Part shown: positions 59,448-64,000 of the stretch, piece by piece
How positions within the stretch are numbered: the stretch's first letter is position 1
How the letters are laid out: each line of letters starts with the position of its first letter
DNA from: Anticarsia gemmatalis
Lineage: Eukaryota > Arthropoda > Insecta > Lepidoptera > Erebidae
NCBI RefSeq assembly: GCF_050436995.1
Contig: NC_134776.1
Span: 16,657,001-16,721,000 of the forward strand
Reading direction: 5' to 3'
Length of the DNA: 64,000 nt
The notes under the pieces: generated by a model
What the model saw: only the letters and a program-made list of their open reading frames with translations
What the model was told of the DNA's origin: nothing
The model's database searches: none
Position numbers and translations under genes: made by a program

Positions 59448-59711
59448 CTGGTAAAAAGATCTTTTGTACGCCGTTGCAGAGCATGTATTCGTGCCAGAGG
59501 AAAGCAATTATTTTTAGTAAAGAGGTAATTGAGTCAGTCCATAACCAATATTTAATGTAATAAACATAATAGATAATATTAATAAAAAAAAAAGAATGAA
59601 CGAACCATCGTTCTTATTTAATTATTCTCCTTAAACTAAAGTAATTCCGAATTGTTTTCCTCTGGCACGAATACAGGCTCTGCAACGCCTTACAAAAGAC
59701 CTTTGCACCAG

Positions 59712-59974
59712 TCAAGCAAAATTCCTTGCATTTATTTCCTCTGACGCTGTGTCAATTTTTTGGCGAAGTTCTGATAGATTTTGTATTGATTTCGAATAGA
59801 CTTTTTCTTTTATGCATTCCCAGTAAAAAATATCTACTGGATTTAGATCGGGGGAACGAGGAGGCCATACAATTGTACCACTGCGTCCGATCCATTTTCG
59901 AGGATACTCGTCGTTCAAATAAAAATAACATTTTTAATGGCAAGAAAAGTGGCAAGTGTTGCACCATTTTGAAA
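59712..59974 (-). pseudogene. Transposase C-terminal fragment, right arm (frameshifted)
   Basis: Mirror copy of the left-arm fragment, with the same SPDLNPVDIFYWECIKEKVY block and the same frame break, so the frameshift predates the duplication of the arms. A few substitutions separate the copies (for example KW for NW before IGRSG, and D for Y in the QKI-TASEE stretch). Confidence 0.8.
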
Positions 59975-60721
59975 TCTTGATTAAATGCGCCAACTTTTGA
60001 AATAACTTGCCAAGGGTAGTATAGTACATTTTTTTTTCAATATGAAGCGTCAAAGTTAACTAACGATATTTTTGTGAACCATGACTCACTAAAACTTAAC
60101 TTTTTTTATTAAATTGACAATGTTTTGTGCATTAATTTGTTTTACGATTAATAGCATATTTAATGGAGATCACGAAATTCTAAAAACACAGCGAAATTGT
60201 GACATTGGTGATCACAGGACTTGAAAATGCGACCAAGGGTGTGGAATTTCAACTTTTTTGAAAAGTGTCTATTATTGCTGAACTAAGTGACATGGAATTT
60301 TTTTTTTATTTTTCCTAGAACCGGTATGACTTGGCCTTTCATCCTGTCTCGGATTATCGTTGAGTTTTGGGACACCCTGTATAAAAGACATCGTCCATTT
60401 TGTTTGGCCGTTAGGCCCAGAAAATGGATAACTAAATATTGAGGTGTGAAGTCATTGTTTGAAGATACATAATCTGGGGGCATAGACAGCATATAAAAAG
60501 CCAAACTGTCGCTCGATACAAAAATAAAACTAACTAGTTATTGTTAAAGGGTTACACCTAATGCCTGTCATGGACGCTCAAGTATAAATGCATTAGTATA
60601 AATAGGGATGCTCGGTAAGTATTGGTACCGATATTGTTTACAACGAGATAAAACCGCGTAAATATTGTAAATGTAAATAATGAAAAAGAAACGAATGAAA
60701 GTAATGTATGTATTTAAAAAT

Positions 60722-60967
60722 ACTACCTTGGCGCGTGGCGCTGTCGGTAGTGTTTTCGACTGTTGATCACGAGATCCCGGGTTCGATTTCCAGGTCGGAC
60801 TAAGTGCCATAATAGTAGTCTAGTAGTCTAGAGTTTGGTAACATGCCCGGTATATGGCTTGAGTCGTGCCCCATATTACATGGGACTTACATTGTCAACG
60901 GCGGAATACGGGTGTAATTCAAACACCTTTGCCAGTTTCAGGTAGGTATAACAGGTGTGATGTTTAT
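60722..60967 (+). mobile_element. tRNA-derived SINE
   Basis: The 5' head resembles an RNA polymerase III promoter: box A-like TGGCGCTGTCGG at 60736-60747 and box B-like GGTTCGATTTC at 60780-60790. The body GTTTGGTAACATGCCCGGTA, TATGGCTTGAGTCGTGCCCC and ATTACATGGGACTTA matches a SINE type common in moths and butterflies. It does not fold as a functional tRNA and contains substitutions in both boxes. Confidence 0.75.
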
Positions 60968-62764
60968 ATGACTATGTTTATAGTATGTTCATTATTTGAT
61001 ACACAAAGAAATCGGTTGATAGTTACTGCACAGTATCAGGTTCCTAACTGTTCGGTGTATCAGCTAGTTGTGGATAAACTGTACGTATCAGATACGTACG
61101 AAGCAAGTTTAGATGATAGATAGATATTTAAAGGTACTACGCTTGCTTCTACGGAACCGTTGAAGTGCGAGTTCAAATATTATACATTGCATTTATCCAC
61201 TCTTGAATATGACATAGATATGATTTTCTCTCATTTATACGATGAAAAGTCGGGCACAAGGACTTAAAATAAAGGAACCAAAGCATTTTTTAAATGTTAA
61301 TTTATATATATACCTAAGTATGAATTTACAAATATATAAGTATGTTTATTAGATATTATTTCTTCATTTTTTATATTAGACATCACATAATGCAGGCTGG
61401 TACGAAAAGATGAAGACCTATTTTTTATTACTTTAATAAAGATGGAGTTCTCCAACTTCCCCAAAATCTTTTTCAGTTCATACGGATGCACTACAAAGAT
61501 ATTCCTTTTTTAGTCCGCCTGCTCTAACTACTACAAAATAGCAAAATTTTAAGACTTGAAAGCCTCATATCTTTGAAACGTTGAGTACTAATTTAGGTGG
61601 AATGGTAAGTAGGTACCACCGTGTCAGCAAAAGTCCAGGTGCTTATATATTATACTTTGGACATCCATCTGCCTAACAGTCTGTATAATAAAATTATTAT
61701 CCGTCATTAGTCATTACCTATTCAAATAGTTACTTCGGTCGACGTAATTCGATTGAAACGTCGGGCGAACAAATAAGGTATCCTATTCCTAACGTTTAAT
61801 TATCAATCGCGTTTAAGTCCCGTTGCATTATATTATAATGGATTATTATGTGTACAAGTCGCGAGAGTTTAAAATCGTTAACAAATAGGTACTTGTTTGG
61901 CATCCAAAGATCCAATGCTTTAAGGAAAAATCTGTTGATTTAGACATCTCAATAGTATTTAATACATAATAGGATACGGGAATTGACGCGATCCTATTAT
62001 ATATTAAACATGTCAGTGTCAACACGCGAGAGTTTCAAAGTTATGATCTCAATAGTATGTTTCTATAGTTTCACAAAAATCAAACAACAAAATAGCAATG
62101 TCCGCTTAAAGAAACATTAAAACAATATAAGTGTCAGATATATGCAGCTGTTTACTTACACGCTTACAAACTTAATCGATAAATCGTCGTTTCGTTTATT
62201 ATTCACGAGTAACTGACCTAAACAACCTACCGTACCTATATTTCTAAACATTCGCGCAAAACATTAACTTTCAAGTGCCTGGAGCGATAAACGCGTTAAC
62301 CGCGGACACCTCTCTCAGCCATCATGATGAGCCTGAGATTGAGATGACTTTAGCGGGAATGTGTTGTGGTTGAATCAAATTAGAACAAGAAGTTAAAGAT
62401 TTGAACGAAAGAATGATGTTTGTAAAGTTATAATAAAGTGCATCACTGAGCCAATGAATATACCTACTGCTTTAACAGTTTTTGAAATATATAGAGTCTT
62501 GATATATTTTAGAACAGTCCTAAGTCAGTTACAGCCGATTAAACAACGTACGTTATCAATCAGTTTAAGACCATGTCTCAATACTTAATTGATAATGCTT
62601 CATCAGATCTTTGCATATATTCAAAAGCTTCAAATACCAAACACAAACGTCGCTAAACAATGGATACAATACAATGATTTACATAACTTTACGTGCTTTC
62701 GGTTCTTAGAAAATGACATGTTAACTCGTCAAAATTAATTATTATCAGTTTTATTATTAGTAAT

Positions 62765-62892
62765 TATTTTCGTAATGTTATCTATGAATGAATGTATGAA
62801 TGTATTGTAATTTATTATATTGTAACTCATGGGATTTTGTAATATGGGTTTGTGCCTGAAATAAATCAATTTTATTTTATTTATTTAAAATG
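62765..62892 (+). repeat. Possible retroelement 3' tail or low-complexity remnant
   Basis: The segment ends GTGCCTGAAATAAATCAA then TTTTATTTTATTTATTT, resembling the 3' end of lepidopteran non-LTR elements (a CCTG-AATAAA block followed by a T/A-rich simple tail), and begins with imperfect GAATGTAT repeats. No coding part is present. Confidence 0.35.
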
Positions 62893-63728
62893 AGGATGCT
62901 TAGCAAAAATAAACAGAGTTATTAAGTTTGTAAGAATTATATTCGTGGGAATCTATTTTACGTACCTACCTATATTAGTTTACATTTTATTAGTCATTTA
63001 ATGAACACAAACAAAACAAGTGGTAATCTTGCATTCCGAGAGATACCTATAAACTTGTTCTTTATCCCCTTTTAGTTGCCTTCCCGACAAAAAGAGTTTT
63101 GAATGACGGGTTCTGTTTTTTCCTAATAAGTAATCAATAAAGTCCTCCTGGCCGATATACAGGGGTTGGTTTATTCTGTCCAAGTGTGTGCCTAACTCAC
63201 AGGTACACTCTCTATATTTCCGTTCTCTCATATGCCAGTGGGACGGCTAAACGGACACATATATTCATCAGACATCATATATTTATTGATTTTATGGCTG
63301 TCAAATGTTTTTTTTTGTATTTTTAATGAATTTCTGCAGAAGTTTCTATGATGCTACTGATGATCTTAACCTTTTGTTTGGCGTGCTCATGACTCCACTT
63401 CTTCAACGTCTTTACTATTTCTATTGACTAATAATATAATTCACACTGTATGATACCATCAGGGAACTTCGTAGTTTAAATTATATTGTATTAAAATAAA
63501 ACTAAACATAAACATGATGTACTTTTTGTTATAGAAGAAACGTGAAAGTCTTAATATTATACTACGTGAATGAAGACGTAGGCTGTCTCAAACATCATAA
63601 CCTCTATATTTCGTTTAATTAAAGAATTATATATTTGTTTAAATAAAAAAAAAGAAAACCGACCATATAATTAAAAATAAAATGTATTCAATTTTGATAT
63701 TATGGGTATTTATAAAGTACACACTCAC

Positions 63729-63994
63729 CCCATATACATGACCGCGGCTTGCGGCTTCTTGACGGCCCCGAAAAATATCGAGACGTTCTGTGAAGGTGGG
63801 CTCTCGTACCACTAGACATCCTTCGCTGTCCTGCATCACCACAGGCCACTGGATAGCTCCTTCTATAACTAATGAACGCAGCTTGTTTTCCAATATGTCT
63901 ATTAGCCAATCAATCTGCGGACCTCCTACAATTCTAGATGTTTCTTCAGTAGAGGGCGCTGCTACGAACGGCCAGAAAGCCACTTGTTGTTGTT
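63729..63994 (-). CDS. Unidentified - strand gene, first exon seen (partial at window edge)
   Basis: The frame is open from the window edge to a consensus donor TATGGG|GTGAGT (GT at 63727-63728), leaving in phase 0. It encodes about 88 residues including VAFWPFVAAPSTEETSRIVG, QIDWLIDILENKLRSLVIEG, IQWPVVMQDSEGCLVVREPT and FTERLDIFRGRQEAASRGHV. CTTTAG at 63995-64000 could be its acceptor, or the exon may run past the window. There is no obvious start codon, so upstream exons are expected. I do not recognise the family. Confidence 0.65.
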
Positions 63995-64000
63995 CTAAAG

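Larger units (their letters stand above)
58779..60379. mobile_element. Snap-back (foldback) relic of a Tc1/mariner-superfamily transposon
   Basis: A 1,601-bp element starting CAGCGTGTCCCAAAACTCAA and ending in the inverse of CAGGGTGTCCCAAAACTCAA, flanked by TA (TATA) on both sides. The left arm 58779-59509 and right arm 59650-60379 are inverted copies differing at only a few per cent of sites, around a 140-bp unrelated centre. Each arm carries the same transposase C-terminal fragment, so neither encodes a full enzyme; it would need a transposase in trans. It lies in the large intron of the unidentified - strand gene. Confidence 0.9.
58627..63728 (-). other. Large intron of the unidentified - strand gene
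   Basis: From the GTGAGT donor at 63728 to the GATTAG acceptor at 58627. It contains the snap-back transposon, the SINE and a possible retroelement tail. The rest is AT-rich with no supported exon. Confidence 0.5.

Noticed and set aside
58775..60383. Two independent transposon insertions facing each other
   Set aside because: There is a single pair of outer ends with TA flanks and no internal ends near the centre, so one palindromic element fits better.
60736..60790. Possible tRNA gene from box A/B-like motifs
   Set aside because: No cloverleaf with acceptor pairing can be drawn, and the downstream body is a SINE.

Overview
The window looks like a piece of a lepidopteran (moth or butterfly) nuclear genome. 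It is AT-rich with long introns. It carries non-autonomous Helitrons that end in GGGTCAGCTAG and sit between A and T (the Lep1 type known from Lepidoptera), a tRNA-derived SINE with a lepidopteran-type body, small MITE hairpins, and a palindromic relic of a Tc1/mariner-superfamily transposon. Genes have short GC-rich exons with GT/AG borders. There is no bacterial-type gene organisation, no rRNA, no free-standing tRNA and no CRISPR array.

The main gene is Disco-interacting protein 2 (DIP2) on the + strand. I could place 16 coding exons, 34924-52923, whose phases agree at every junction. Together they encode about 1,517 residues and the stop codon, i.e. all of the protein except the N-terminal DMAP1-binding domain, which I did not find and which probably lies upstream of the window. 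The first fatty-acyl-AMP-ligase-like domain is split over nine exons (exons 5-13). Almost all of the second lies on one 1,610-base exon. A 3'UTR of about 2.5 kb follows, ending near two overlapping AATAAA signals at 55440-55449.

The first 34.9 kb is mostly non-coding and probably DIP2 intron and/or 5' flank. It holds a compact single-exon gene for a seven-finger C2H2 zinc-finger protein on the - strand (21429-22220). A CpG-rich block near 23340-23530 ends in a consensus splice donor and could be an alternative first exon or promoter. There are also three Helitron copies, a (GTTT)n microsatellite and a perfect 24-bp hairpin.

Downstream, and convergent with DIP2, are three phase-compatible exons of an unidentified - strand gene (56377-63994, running up to the window edge). 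Its large intron contains a 1,601-bp snap-back element whose two ~730-bp arms both carry the same broken transposase C-terminus, and a SINE. The two genes are arranged tail to tail, about 0.9 kb apart.
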